A stretch of DNA of 64,000 nt, from NCBI GenBank assembly GCA_050187875.1, contig JBFWXB010000019.1, forward strand, positions 1 through 64,000, written 5' to 3'. The notes under the pieces are model-generated. The model saw only the letters and a list, made by a program, of their open reading frames with translations, ran no database searches and was not told the DNA's origin. Below, one piece after another: positions 39,199 to 49,345 of the stretch. The stretch is from JAFKKS01 sp050187875 (GTDB taxonomy: Bacteria; Pseudomonadota; Alphaproteobacteria; Rhizobiales; Xanthobacteraceae). Numbering within the stretch: position 1 is the first letter of the stretch; each line of letters begins with the position of its first letter. Both the position numbers and the translations under genes were made by a program.

Positions 39199-41505
39199 TC
39201 AGAATTTATAGGAATACTGCTGTTCCTGCGTCGCCTGCGCCTCGACCGAGGCGACTGCCGTCATGTTGACGACGCCCCGCGCCGTCACGGACGGGGTCAA
39301 GATATGCGCCGGCCGCGCAGCACCGACGAGAATCGGCCCCACCGGCAACGCATTCGCGAGCACCTTGATCATTTGATACGCGATATTCGCCGCATCGAGA
39401 TTCGGCATGATCAATACGTTCGCCTCGCCCTTGAGCCGCGAATGCGGAAACACCCGCTCGCGATGCGTGGGGCTGAGCGCCGAATCTCCATGCATCTCCC
39501 CTTCGACCTCGATCTCCGGGTGTTTTTGCGCCAGAAGTTCGCAGGCCCGCCGCATCTTCCGCGACGACGCGCTGTCATAGCTGCCGAAATCGGAATGCGA
39601 GACGAGCGCGATCTTCGGCACGAGGCCGAAGCGGCGCACATGCGCCGCCGCCAGCACCGCCATTTCGGCGACCTCCTCCGCCGTCGGCTCGGTCGCGATC
39701 TGCGTGTCGGCAAGGAAATAAGCGCCCTTCGCGGTGATCACGAGCGAGAGCGCCGAGAATTCGCGCACGCCGGGCGCGAGCCCGACGATCTCGCGCAGAT
39801 GATAGAGGTGGCTCATATAGCGCCCCTCCAATCCGCAGATCATGGCATCGGCCTCACCGCGCCGGACCGTCAGCGCAGCGATCACGGTGTTGTTGGTGCG
39901 CACGATTGTGCGCGCGGCATCCGGCGTCACGCCCCGGCGGCCGGCGGCCTGGATGTAGGTCATCACATAATCGCGAAAGCGCGGGTCGTCTTCCGGATTG
40001 ACGAGTTCGAAGTCGCGCCCGGGCTTGAGCGACAAGCCGAAGCGGTCGATGCGCGCCTCGACGACGGAAGGACGCCCAACAAGGATCGGGCGCGCAAGTC
40101 CCTCCTCGACGACGACTTGTGTCGCCCGCAGCACGCGCTCGTCCTCACCCTCAGCGTAGATGATGCGTTTGACCGCCGTCTTCGCCTGCGCGAACACCGG
40201 CTTCATGATGAAGCCGGAACGGAAGACGAAGCGGTTGAGCCGTTCGAGATAAGTCGCGAAATCGCCGATCGGGCGCGTGGCTACGCCGGATTCCACAGCT
40301 GCCTTCGCGACCGCCGGCGCGATACGTAGGATGAGACGCGGATCGAAGGGATTGGGAATGAGCGAGCCCGGCCCGAACGAGCGCGCCTCGCCGCCATAGG
40401 CCTGCGCCGCGACATCCGACGGCGCTTCGCGCGCAAGACCAGCAATCGCTTCGACGGCGGCCCGCTTCATCTCCTCGTTGATGGTCGTCGCACCAACATC
40501 GAGCGCGCCGCGGAAGATGTAGGGAAAGCACAGGACGTTGTTGACCTGGTTCGGGAAGTCGGAGCGGCCGGTGCAAATGATCGCGTCGGGCCGCGCCGCC
40601 AGCGCCTCGTCCGGCATGATCTCGGGGTAAGGGTTGGCGAGCGCCATGATCAGCGGCTGCGGCGCCATGCGCTTGACCATGTCCGGCTTGAGCACGCCGC
40701 CGGCGGACAGTCCGAGGAAAATGTCGGCGCCGTCGATCACCTCCGACAGCTTCCGCTTGTCGGTCGGCTGCGCAAAGATCGCCTTGTACGCGTCCATCAA
40801 GACGGTGCGGCCCTGATAGACGACGCCTTCGAGGTCGGTCACCCAGATGTTCTCGCGCTTGGCGCCAAGCGCGACGAGAAGGTTGAGGCAGGCGAGCGCT
40901 GCCGCGCCGGCACCCGAGGTGACGATCTTCACGTCTCCAAGCTGCTTCTGCCCGAGATGCAGCGCGTTGACGACCGCCGCCGCGACGATGATCGCCGTGC
41001 CGTGCTGATCGTCATGGAAGACGGGAATGTTCATCCGCGCCTTGAGCTGCTCTTCGATCGCAAAGCACTCCGGCGCCTTGAAATCCTCGAGGTTGATGCC
41101 GCCGAATGTCGGTTCGAGCGCCGCCACGACCTCGACCACCCGTTCGACCTCGTTGGCGGCGATCTCGATATCGAACACGTCGATCCCCGCGAACTTCTTG
41201 AACAGCACCGCCTTGCCTTCCATCACCGGCTTCGAGGCGAGCGGGCCGATATTGCCGAGGCCGAGCACGGCGGTGCCGTTGGATACGACCGCGACAAGGT
41301 TCGAACGGGATGTCAGGTTCGCAGCTTCGGCGGGATCGGCGGCGATCGCCTCGCAGACCGCGGCGACGCCCGGCGTATAGGCAAGCGCCAGGTCGCGCTG
41401 GGTTCCCAGCGGCTTCGTCGCCTGGATCTCGATTTTCCCGGGCCGGGGCGTGCGGTGATAGGCGAGCGCGCCGTTCTTCAGATCGTCAGAAATCGTGGAC
41501 GCCAT
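39199..41505 (-). CDS. maeB: NADP-dependent malic enzyme with phosphotransacetylase-like tail
   Basis: This 768-aa enzyme decarboxylates malate to pyruvate with NADP. The N-terminal malic enzyme domain (about 1-430) has RDLALAYTPGVAAVCEAIAA, DDQHGTAIIVAAAVVNAL and the nucleotide motif TSGAGAAALACLNLLVALGA. The C-terminal half resembles phosphate acetyltransferase (PTA) and is typical of the large proteobacterial form, in which it regulates rather than catalyses. ATG 41505 follows GAGGGGGG. About 229 bp lie between it and the next gene, in which I see nothing else. Confidence 0.95.
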   Translation of the reverse strand: MASTISDDLKNGALAYHRTPRPGKIEIQATKPLGTQRDLALAYTPGVAAVCEAIAADPAEAANLTSRSNLVAVVSNGTAVLGLGNIGPLASKPVMEGKAVLFKKFAGIDVFDIEIAANEVERVVEVVAALEPTFGGINLEDFKAPECFAIEEQLKARMNIPVFHDDQHGTAIIVAAAVVNALHLGQKQLGDVKIVTSGAGAAALACLNLLVALGAKRENIWVTDLEGVVYQGRTVLMDAYKAIFAQPTDKRKLSEVIDGADIFLGLSAGGVLKPDMVKRMAPQPLIMALANPYPEIMPDEALAARPDAIICTGRSDFPNQVNNVLCFPYIFRGALDVGATTINEEMKRAAVEAIAGLAREAPSDVAAQAYGGEARSFGPGSLIPNPFDPRLILRIAPAVAKAAVESGVATRPIGDFATYLERLNRFVFRSGFIMKPVFAQAKTAVKRIIYAEGEDERVLRATQVVVEEGLARPILVGRPSVVEARIDRFGLSLKPGRDFELVNPEDDPRFRDYVMTYIQAAGRRGVTPDAARTIVRTNNTVIAALTVRRGEADAMICGLEGRYMSHLYHLREIVGLAPGVREFSALSLVITAKGAYFLADTQIATEPTAEEVAEMAVLAAAHVRRFGLVPKIALVSHSDFGSYDSASSRKMRRACELLAQKHPEIEVEGEMHGDSALSPTHRERVFPHSRLKGEANVLIMPNLDAANIAYQMIKVLANALPVGPILVGAARPAHILTPSVTARGVVNMTAVASVEAQATQEQQYSYKF

Positions 41506-41734
41506 TGTCCCCCCTCGTTCTGGCCTAGTTTAACCGGTTCGCGGAACAATCTGCAGCCCCAATCTCGGCGCGCCGCCATGCGGTCATCGGGCTTGCGGTG
41601 GCCCATGGTCTAATTATGCGTCATGCGCACCGCGAAGCGCAGATCGCGGTTCCGTCACGCGCCGATCGTGTACTTGGAAGACGCTACGGCCGCCGATACC
41701 CTGTGTGGCCCGCGCCGATACACGAGGATTTGAC

Positions 41735-42295
41735 GTGCAGCATGATTTCCGGAATGTCGTCTTCGCGTCGCCGCGGCTTCTCATCCGCGCCTTCCGCCAT
41801 GGCGACGTCGCCGATGCGTTCCGGTTCGGCACGGCGACGATCTCGCGCTTCATGACATGGAATCCGTCGCCTTCGTTGCAGACCTTCACCGTCGTCACGG
41901 AAAGCTGGCAACAGATGATGGCGGCCGGCACGGACCTTTTCGCCGTCGCCCGCGAGCGCAGCGACGAGAGCTTCGTCGGCGTGGTCGGGCTGCATTGCGA
42001 AGGGCACGAGCCCGAGATCGGCATCTGGGTGCGCGAAGATTTGCATCGTCGCGGCTATGGCCGAGAGGCGATCGTAGCGACGATCGCCTGGGCTCGCGAA
42101 ACGCTCGGCGCCACGAGCTTTCTCTACCCCGTCGTGACGGTCAGCGAGCCCAGCCGCCGGCTTGCGGAATCGCTTGGCGGCTCGGTCGTCGGCACGCGCG
42201 AGCTTGCAAAACCGGGCGGCACGCTCGACGAGGTCGTCTACCGCCTTCCCGCAAACGGCGTCGCCAGTGGGCCGCTCACTTCGACGGCAGATTGA
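41735..42295 (+). CDS. GNAT-family N-acetyltransferase
   Basis: This 186-aa acetyltransferase of the RimJ/RimL-like type has FASPRLLIRAFRHGDVADAF, the strand GVVGLHCEGHEPEIGIWV, and the acetyl-CoA pyrophosphate loop DLHRRGYGREAIVATIAW. The substrate is unknown. The start is a GTG at 41735 with GAGGA six bases upstream. Its 3' end overlaps the convergent aspS gene by 20 bp. Confidence 0.85.
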   Translation: MQHDFRNVVFASPRLLIRAFRHGDVADAFRFGTATISRFMTWNPSPSLQTFTVVTESWQQMMAAGTDLFAVARERSDESFVGVVGLHCEGHEPEIGIWVREDLHRRGYGREAIVATIAWARETLGATSFLYPVVTVSEPSRRLAESLGGSVVGTRELAKPGGTLDEVVYRLPANGVASGPLTSTAD

Positions 42296-44072
42296 GCCGG
42301 ATGTGCAATTCGCGAAGCTGCTTTGCGGTCACTTCCGAAGGTGCGCCCATCATCAAGTCTTCGGCGCGCTGATTCATCGGGTAGAGGACCACCTCGCGCA
42401 AGTTCTCCTCGCCCGCGAGCAGCATCACGATACGATCGATGCCCGGCGCGATGCCGCCGTGCGGCGGCGCGCCGTATTGCAGCGCGCGTAACATCCCGCC
42501 GAACTTGGTCTCCAAAATCTCTTCCGGGTAACCCGCGATCGCGAACGCCTTGCGCATCACGTCGGGGCGATGGTTACGGATCGCGCCAGACGACAGCTCG
42601 ATGCCGTTGCAGACGATGTCGTACTGGATCGCCTTAATGCCGAGGATCGTGTCCTTGTCGGCCGGATCGAGCTTGAGGAAATCCTCGATCGGATAATTCG
42701 GCATCGAGAACGGATTGTGCGAGAAGTCGATCTTCTTCTCGTCCTCGTTCCACTCGTACATCGGAAAGTCGACGATCCAGCAGAACTCGAAACGGTCCTC
42801 GTCGATCAGGCCGAGCTCCTCGCCAACTTTCGTGCGGGCGGTGCCGGCAAATTTGACGAACACGTCGGGCTTGCCAGCGACGAAGAAGCAGGCGTCGCCG
42901 ATGCCAAGGCCGAGCTGATCAGCGATCTTCTTGGTGCGCTCGGGGCCGATATTCTTGGCGAGCGGTCCAGCGCCGCCCTCCTCGCCCTCGCGCCAGAAAA
43001 TATAGCCGAGGCCGGGCTGGCCCTCACCCTGCGCCCACGCATTCATGCGATCGCAGAAGGCGCGGTTGCCGCCCTTCGGTGCGGGAACCGCCCACACCTC
43101 CGCCTTCGGGTCGCCGGCTAAGATGTTGGCGAAAACCTTGAAGCCGGAACCGCGGAAAGCCTCGCTGGCATTCTGCATCACAACCGGGTTGCGAAGATCC
43201 GGCTTGTCGGTGCCGTATTTGCGCATCGCGTCGGCGAACGGAATGAGCGGGAATTTCTGCGTCACCGGCTTGCCGCCGGCGAATTCCTCGAACACGCCGC
43301 GCATCACCGGCTCGACCGCCGCGAACACGTCGTCCTGCGTGACGAAACTCATCTCGAGGTCGAGCTGGTAGAACTCGCCGGGCGAGCGGTCGGCGCGCGC
43401 ATCCTCGTCGCGGAAGCACGGCGCGATCTGGAAATAACGGTCGAAGCCCGCGACCATCGTGAGCTGCTTGAACTGCTGCGGCGCCTGCGGCAGCGCGTAG
43501 AACTTGCCCGGATGGATGCGGGAGGGGACGAGGTAGTCGCGCGCGCCTTCAGGCGAAGACGCGGTCAGGATCGGCGTCTGGAATTCGAAGAAGCCGCCCT
43601 CCTTCATCCGCCGCCGGATCGAATCGATGATCGCGCCGCGCAGCATGATGTTGCGATGCAGCCGCTCGCGGCGCAGATCGAGGAAGCGGTATTTGAGGCG
43701 GATCTCCTCCGGATATTCCTGCTCGCCGAAGACGGGCAGCGGCAGTTCAGCCGCCGGCCCCAGCACCTCGATCTCCTGGATAAAGACCTCGACCTGCCCG
43801 GTCGGAAGGTCGGGATTTTCCGTGCCTTCCGGGCGCTTTCGCACGCGCCCGTCGATGCGCACCACCCACTCGGCGCGCAGCGTCTCGGCAAGCTTGAAAG
43901 CCGGGCTATCCGGATCGGCGACGACCTGCGTGATGCCGTAGTGGTCGCGCAGGTCGATGAATAACAGGCCGCCGTGGTCGCGGATGCGGTGACACCATCC
44001 GGACAGGCGGACGGTCGCGCCGATATCCTTGGCGTCCAACGCGCCACAAGTATGCGTCCGGTAACGGTGCAT
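42276..44072 (-). CDS. aspS: aspartyl-tRNA synthetase
   Basis: This 598-aa class II synthetase starts MHRYRTHTCGALDAKDIGAT. The anticodon-binding OB fold covers about 1-105, motif 2 is in CFRDEDARADRSPGEFYQLD, the bacterial GAD insertion domain lies in the middle, and motif 3 is in GIAPGIDRIVMLL. The length is normal. In organisms with GatCAB the enzyme may also charge tRNA-Asn, which I did not test. It is divergent from the thiamine diphosphate enzyme gene. Confidence 0.97.
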   Translation of the reverse strand: MHRYRTHTCGALDAKDIGATVRLSGWCHRIRDHGGLLFIDLRDHYGITQVVADPDSPAFKLAETLRAEWVVRIDGRVRKRPEGTENPDLPTGQVEVFIQEIEVLGPAAELPLPVFGEQEYPEEIRLKYRFLDLRRERLHRNIMLRGAIIDSIRRRMKEGGFFEFQTPILTASSPEGARDYLVPSRIHPGKFYALPQAPQQFKQLTMVAGFDRYFQIAPCFRDEDARADRSPGEFYQLDLEMSFVTQDDVFAAVEPVMRGVFEEFAGGKPVTQKFPLIPFADAMRKYGTDKPDLRNPVVMQNASEAFRGSGFKVFANILAGDPKAEVWAVPAPKGGNRAFCDRMNAWAQGEGQPGLGYIFWREGEEGGAGPLAKNIGPERTKKIADQLGLGIGDACFFVAGKPDVFVKFAGTARTKVGEELGLIDEDRFEFCWIVDFPMYEWNEDEKKIDFSHNPFSMPNYPIEDFLKLDPADKDTILGIKAIQYDIVCNGIELSSGAIRNHRPDVMRKAFAIAGYPEEILETKFGGMLRALQYGAPPHGGIAPGIDRIVMLLAGEENLREVVLYPMNQRAEDLMMGAPSEVTAKQLRELHIRLNLPSK

Positions 44073-44201
44073 GGGGGGACTTCTCGATTCCGGGGTGAGC
44101 AGGCGCGCAAGGTGCATGGAGGCCCCTCTTTGTCAAGGAATGCGGCACCTCGACAGGGCGGGTACGATCTGCAAACTCGGCCCGAAAGGACGTGGAATCG
44201 C

Positions 44202-45860
44202 ATGCAGCGCCTGACGACCGCGGACGTGACCGTCGCAAGCCTCATCGCCCATGGCCTCGATACGATCTACGCCCTGCCCGGTATCCATAACGATCCGCTT
44301 TTCGACGCGCTCTTCCATGCCGCCGATCGCCTTCGGACCGTCCACACGCGTCACGAGCAGGGGGCGGCCTATATGGCGCTGGGCGCAGCCCTCGCGACGG
44401 GGCGGCCGCAAGCCTATTCGGTGGTGCCGGGCCCGGGCATGCTCAATACCGCCGCCGCCCTTCTCCACGCCTACAGCACCAACGCCCAGGTCCTCGCCCT
44501 GATCGGCCAGATTCCGGATCGGGACATCGGCCGCGGCTTCGGCCACCTGCACGAAATCCGCGATCAAGCCGGTATCCTGGAGCGCCTGGTCGATTTTCAT
44601 CGCCATGTCCGCACGCCAAGCGAGGCAGCCGAAGCCGTCGGCCAGGCCTTCCACGCGATGCGCACCGGCCGGCCGGGGCCCGCCGCGATCGAATGCGCCA
44701 TCGACCGGTGGGGACGGTCGGCGCCGATGCCGGCTGTCGCCGCGCCGCCGCCGGCTGCCCCGCCGCCCGTGGACGAGGATGCGGTCATCGCGGCGGCAAA
44801 AATCCTCGGGGCGGCCAAGCGCCCGCTCATCGTCTGCGGCGGCGGCGCGCAGGAGAGCGCGGCCGAGGTTGCGCTGCTCTCGGCCCTCCTTCAGGCCCCG
44901 GTGCTCGGCTATCGGCGCGGGCGCGGCGTTCTTTCGAGTCGCGATCCTTTCAGTGTGACGCTTCCGCTGGGCCACGAATTATGGGGCGAGGCCGATGTTG
45001 TGGTCGGCGTCGGCTCACGCATGCATTTCGCCCTGACCATGTGGGGCGTCGACGCCGATCTCAAAGTTGTCCGCATCGACGCCAACCCGGAAGAGCCGAC
45101 GCGCTTTCGCAACCCGGCCGTGCCCCTCATCGGTGACGCAAAACCAATTTTGCAGCGGCTGGTCGATGTGCTGCCGTCGCATCTCACGCCGCGGGCGTCG
45201 CGCAAGGAGGAAATGCTGGAGCGGCACGCACGCTGGGACGCGCGATTCGCGACACTCGCGCCGCAGAAGGCGTTTCTCGATGTCATCCGCGCGGCCCTAC
45301 CGGACGACGGCATCTTCGTCGACGAAGTTACCCAGGTCGGGTTTGCGGCACGGCTGATGCTCCCAGTCTACAAACCACGGACGTTCATTTCGCCGGGCTA
45401 TCAGGACAATCTCGGCTGGGGCTTTGCGACCGCGCTCGGCGCCCAAAATGCGCGGCCCGACGTGCCGGTGCTCGCGATCTCCGGCGACGGCGGCTTTCTC
45501 TACACGGCGAACGAGCTCGCAACGGCGGTTCATCATCGCATCCCCCTCGTCACCGTCGTCTTCGCCGACGGCGCCTTCGGCAATGTCCGGCGCATTCAGG
45601 AGGAAGCCTATGGCAACCGCCTTATCGCCTGCGACATCACCAATCCGGATTTTGTGCGCTTCGCCGAGAGCTTCGGAGCGGCCGCGGAGCGCGCCCGGAC
45701 GCCCGAAGAGCTGGGTGGCGCCCTGCGCCGTGGCTTTGCCCGGCGTGACGGGCCGACGGTGATTGAGGTGCCGGTCGGGGCGATACCGAGCCCCTGGGAG
45801 TTCTTGATCCTCCCCCGCAACCGCGGATCAGAGGCAGACAGCCCGTTCCGAGTGAGGTAA
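44202..45860 (+). CDS. thiamine diphosphate-dependent acetolactate synthase-like enzyme
   Basis: This 552-aa ThDP enzyme starts MQRLTTADVTVASLIAHGLD. The catalytic Glu is in VHTRHEQGAAYMALGAALAT, the central domain covers about 180-330, and the ThDP-Mg motif is GDGGFLYTANELATAVHH to GAFGN in the C-terminal domain. The family (acetolactate synthase, glyoxylate carboligase, oxalyl-CoA decarboxylase and relatives) joins or decarboxylates 2-oxo acids. No small regulatory subunit is encoded nearby, so a catabolic enzyme is likelier than IlvB. The rnd gene starts nine bases later. Confidence 0.9.
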   Translation: MQRLTTADVTVASLIAHGLDTIYALPGIHNDPLFDALFHAADRLRTVHTRHEQGAAYMALGAALATGRPQAYSVVPGPGMLNTAAALLHAYSTNAQVLALIGQIPDRDIGRGFGHLHEIRDQAGILERLVDFHRHVRTPSEAAEAVGQAFHAMRTGRPGPAAIECAIDRWGRSAPMPAVAAPPPAAPPPVDEDAVIAAAKILGAAKRPLIVCGGGAQESAAEVALLSALLQAPVLGYRRGRGVLSSRDPFSVTLPLGHELWGEADVVVGVGSRMHFALTMWGVDADLKVVRIDANPEEPTRFRNPAVPLIGDAKPILQRLVDVLPSHLTPRASRKEEMLERHARWDARFATLAPQKAFLDVIRAALPDDGIFVDEVTQVGFAARLMLPVYKPRTFISPGYQDNLGWGFATALGAQNARPDVPVLAISGDGGFLYTANELATAVHHRIPLVTVVFADGAFGNVRRIQEEAYGNRLIACDITNPDFVRFAESFGAAAERARTPEELGGALRRGFARRDGPTVIEVPVGAIPSPWEFLILPRNRGSEADSPFRVR

Positions 45861-45869
45861 CAAGCCGCG

Positions 45870-47015
45870 ATGGAGCCGATCACCAACAACAAGCATTTAG
45901 CGGACGCCTGCGCACGCCTGGCGCAGCACAAGTTCATCACCGTCGATACCGAGTTCCTGCGCGAAACCACCTACTACCCGAAGCTCTGCGTGATGCAGAT
46001 GGCGAGCACCGATGAGGCCGTGGTCGTCGATGCGCTGGCATCCGACATCGATCTGGAGCCTGTCTTCGCCCTGATGGCGAACGAGAAGGTCCTCAAGGTC
46101 TTCCATGCCGCGCGCCAGGACATCGAGATCATCTGGCATCGCGCCAATCTCATCCCTCACCCGATCTTCGACACGCAAGTCGCCGCCATGGTCCTTGGCC
46201 ATGGCGATTCCATCTCCTACGACCAGCTTGTCCAACGCATCACCGGCGACACGCTCGACAAGTCGCATCGCTTCACCGACTGGACTCGCCGCCCGCTGAC
46301 CCCGGAGCAAGTGTCCTACGCCATTTCCGACGTGACACATCTGCGCGACGTCTATCTCGCGCTCGACGCCGACCTGCATAAGCGCGGGCGGGCTGAATGG
46401 GTCGCCGAGGAGATGGAGATCCTCACCTCGCCGGACACCTATCGCGCCGAGCCCGAGCGCGCGTGGGAACGCCTCAAGACGCGCGTGCGCAAGCCGCGCG
46501 AGATCGCCGTCCTGATGGAGCTCGCCGCTTGGCGCGAGCGCGAAGCGCAGTCGCGGGACGTTCCGCGCGGCCGCGTTCTGAAGGACGAGGCGATCGGCGA
46601 GATCGCGATCCATGCGCCGGCGACGCAAGAGAAGCTCGCAAACCTCCGCTCGCTGCCGAAGGGCTTCGAGCGCTCGAAATGGGGCCAGGATGTCATTGCG
46701 GCGGTGAAGCGTGGGCTCGAACGCGACCCCAAGACCGTCCCACGCGCCGAGCGTACACGCCAGGCGCCGAACGGCGCGGCGACCGTCGAGCTGCTGAAAG
46801 TCCTACTGCGGATGACGGCCGAGCGCCACGCCGTTGCCGCAAAGGTCATCGCAACGGTCGACGATCTCGAACGCATTTCGGCGGAAGACAATGCGGACGT
46901 CCGCGCGTTGCGCGGGTGGCGGCGCGACCTCTTCGGCAACCGCGCCTTGGCGCTCAAGGCCGGGCGTCTTGCGCTCGCGATCGACAAGGGCCGCGTGCTG
47001 GCGGTCGACCGCTAG
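45870..47015 (+). CDS. rnd: ribonuclease D
   Basis: This 381-aa 3'-5' exoribonuclease trims tRNA and other stable RNA ends. The DEDDy motifs are ITVDTEFLRETTYYPKLCVM, FHAARQDIEIIWH and YAISDVTHLRDVYL with the catalytic Tyr/Asp. An HRDC domain follows (about 205-285). It commonly lies beside aspS in Rhizobiales. The gene overlaps the convergent PrsW-like gene by four bases. Confidence 0.95.
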   Translation: MEPITNNKHLADACARLAQHKFITVDTEFLRETTYYPKLCVMQMASTDEAVVVDALASDIDLEPVFALMANEKVLKVFHAARQDIEIIWHRANLIPHPIFDTQVAAMVLGHGDSISYDQLVQRITGDTLDKSHRFTDWTRRPLTPEQVSYAISDVTHLRDVYLALDADLHKRGRAEWVAEEMEILTSPDTYRAEPERAWERLKTRVRKPREIAVLMELAAWREREAQSRDVPRGRVLKDEAIGEIAIHAPATQEKLANLRSLPKGFERSKWGQDVIAAVKRGLERDPKTVPRAERTRQAPNGAATVELLKVLLRMTAERHAVAAKVIATVDDLERISAEDNADVRALRGWRRDLFGNRALALKAGRLALAIDKGRVLAVDR

Positions 47016-47752
47016 GTCGCACTTTCAGCGTTCTCCGCAATGGCGCTCTCGGCCGCAACGCCAGCCCTGCGGATCTGGCGAAGCGCGACGCCGCAAAGGA
47101 TCACCCACAACGGCACCCACATCAAGAGTATCGTCACCCATACCGGCCGCCCGAGGCCGAAGAGATCGATGCCCGCCAGATAGATCGGGAAATTGAGCAG
47201 GAAGTGCCCCGCCATGCCGGCGATGCCGCCGGGCAGAAACGAACGGCCCCAGGCCCAAGTGGCGAGCGGCGGCGCGACGAACGCCCCGTGTAGGAAGCAC
47301 ACCTGCAGCCGCTCGAAGGCAAAGCCGCCATACATCCAGAATGGCCGCTCAATGAAACCAGGCGCCGTCATCGCCGCATGCGCGACGAACCAGATCTCAC
47401 CGATCCCGAAGCCGAGGCCGATGGCAAGCGCCAGCGGCACGGCGCTCTTTCGGCTGAGCAAGCGGCGGACGGCCGGCACCAGAAGGACAAGCCACTTCGC
47501 TGGCTCCTCGGTGAGTGGTGCAAGCGGAAGAAGGAACGCGGGGCGAATCCAGCCGGCGCTCGCATCCGGCAGAAACGCGTGCAGAAGCGGCAGCCGCACT
47601 GCCGCGAAGACAAGCGGCTGCAGCGGCAAGGCGATAACGAGCGCGAGGATAAGGACGCGACGCTCGCGCGCTTCCGCTAACGTCAACGTCACGCCGCCGA
47701 TGACGATCAGCGCCAGTCCGCTCGTCACGGCCGCGGCGATCAGCAAGCCCAT
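47012..47752 (-). CDS. PrsW-like intramembrane metalloprotease-type protein
   Basis: This 246-aa membrane protein has about seven hydrophobic helices. The motif PLTEEPAKWLVLLVPA fits the EExxK signature of the PrsW/CAAX-protease clan; LGFGIGEIWFVAHA and QVCFLHGAFVAP with later AGHFLLNFPI supply the further conserved Glu and His residues that would bind metal. It may cleave membrane proteins, but activity is inferred. ATG 47752 starts 15 bp after the ppx stop on the same strand, so it may be the last gene of the ppk-ppx operon. Confidence 0.75.
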   Translation of the reverse strand: MGLLIAAAVTSGLALIVIGGVTLTLAEARERRVLILALVIALPLQPLVFAAVRLPLLHAFLPDASAGWIRPAFLLPLAPLTEEPAKWLVLLVPAVRRLLSRKSAVPLALAIGLGFGIGEIWFVAHAAMTAPGFIERPFWMYGGFAFERLQVCFLHGAFVAPPLATWAWGRSFLPGGIAGMAGHFLLNFPIYLAGIDLFGLGRPVWVTILLMWVPLWVILCGVALRQIRRAGVAAESAIAENAESAT

Positions 47753-47767
47753 ATGAGACGGCCTCGA

Positions 47768-49345
47768 TCAGTCGACGAGCAGCACGGGCTCTCGCCCAAT
47801 CAACCGGCCGAGCTGGCGCAAACGATTGAAGACGCGGTCGCCGGCAAGCGAGCCAAGGCTCCGCGGCAGCCGCAGCACCAGGCGGCCGCGCACGACCCGC
47901 ATCGGCGTGCGCGGCAGCACGCCGGGCATCGCCGCCGACACCATATAGGCGACGCGCATCGCCGCGCCGAGCACACGCGCGCGGTCGAGCATTCGCGTCG
48001 AGATCAGCTCCACGAGCTCCGGCGCGGCCTCGTCGTGGACGAGGCCCGCGTGACGGAAAAAAGCGGACAGAGCGAGATAAGCGCGCCCCGGATGATCGAC
48101 GCCGACGAACGCGCCGTGCGCGATGATGTTGAAGGCCTGCTCGCCGCGATAGTCGGGATGCGCACGCCAACCGATGTCGCCGAGGAGGCAAGCCGCATGC
48201 CGCAGGCGCTTTTCTTCAGCCGTCTCCTCGATGCCCGACGATGCCATGAAGCGATCAGTCCAACCGATCATCTCCTCGCCGTGCCGCGGCGAACGTGAGC
48301 GCAAGGTGTTGAACTCACGCGCGGCCGCAAGCAGCGGGTCCTGCTTCTGCAGCGCCGCACTCAGGCAGTCATAGAGATGTCCCTCGCGCACGCCGAGCGC
48401 CGAAAACACGACGTTCTCGGGCTGCGCCACACGCACGACATGCTCCAAGACCAGTGCGCCATAAGCGAGAAGCGGCCGGCGCGCATCGGAGACGACTTCG
48501 ATGCGCGCCAGCATGTCGGTGTCGACACGATGGACGAGGCGCGAGAATTCAAACGTCTCTTTCGCGGGAATCGAATAGCCGTGCGTGACATGCAGCGGAT
48601 AGCTCGTCTGCCACATGTGCAGGCGCGCCAACGCACGCCAGGTCCCGCCGACCGCATAGAAGGTTCGGCCACGGCCCGCGCGCAAGCTTTTCGCCTGCGC
48701 GAGCGCGGCCTTCACGATCTTCTCGGCTTTCTTGATCGACTTCGAAGAAGCGTCCTGCAGGGCGAGGCCGCCGAGCGGCAAGGTCAATCCGCGCGTCAAG
48801 CGCATACCGTGGACGTCGACGAGCTCGAGCGAGCCGCCGCCGAGGTCACCGACGATACCGTCCGGCTTGTGGATGCCCGACAGGATGCCGAGCGCCGACA
48901 ATTCCGCTTCCCGTTTGCCGGAAATCACATCGACCTTCACGCCGCAGATCTTCTCGGCGCGCGCGACGAAGGCGGGGCCGTTGCGCGCTTCGCGGCAAGC
49001 GGCCGTCGCCAGCACCCAGAGGCGCTGCACCCGCAGCGTCTCGCAAAGCGCCTTGTAGCGCTTCAGCGCGGTCAGCGCCTTGGCGACGGCATCGAGCGCA
49101 AGCAAGCCTGTCGATTGCACCTCGCGTCCGAGCCCACACAGCGTCTTCTCGTTGAAGATCGGCGTGGGACTGCGCGTGAGCCCTTCATAGACGACAAGGC
49201 GGACCGAGTTCGATCCGATGTCGATCACCGCGATGGGAGGACCATGGTCGAGGCGGCCGGGCGCGGCGTTTTTCGCCGCGATCGCCCTACGTGCGCTGGC
49301 GCCGGAAGAGACTGCGCGGGGACGAGTCTTTGAGCGATTTGCCAC
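47768..49345 (-). CDS. ppx: exopolyphosphatase / guanosine pentaphosphate phosphatase
   Basis: This 525-aa Ppx/GppA phosphatase releases phosphate from polyphosphate chains. The actin-like fold motifs are AVIDIGSNSVRLVVYEG (phosphate 1), VGDLGGGSLELVDVHG (phosphate 2) and AVGGTWRALARLHM. The long C-terminal helical domain is that of the alphaproteobacterial form. The start is a GTG at 49345 that lies within the 3' end of ppk, so the genes overlap by 59 bp. An N-terminal Arg/Ala-rich extension of about 35 residues precedes the core. Confidence 0.93.
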   Translation of the reverse strand: MANRSKTRPRAVSSGASARRAIAAKNAAPGRLDHGPPIAVIDIGSNSVRLVVYEGLTRSPTPIFNEKTLCGLGREVQSTGLLALDAVAKALTALKRYKALCETLRVQRLWVLATAACREARNGPAFVARAEKICGVKVDVISGKREAELSALGILSGIHKPDGIVGDLGGGSLELVDVHGMRLTRGLTLPLGGLALQDASSKSIKKAEKIVKAALAQAKSLRAGRGRTFYAVGGTWRALARLHMWQTSYPLHVTHGYSIPAKETFEFSRLVHRVDTDMLARIEVVSDARRPLLAYGALVLEHVVRVAQPENVVFSALGVREGHLYDCLSAALQKQDPLLAAAREFNTLRSRSPRHGEEMIGWTDRFMASSGIEETAEEKRLRHAACLLGDIGWRAHPDYRGEQAFNIIAHGAFVGVDHPGRAYLALSAFFRHAGLVHDEAAPELVELISTRMLDRARVLGAAMRVAYMVSAAMPGVLPRTPMRVVRGRLVLRLPRSLGSLAGDRVFNRLRQLGRLIGREPVLLVD

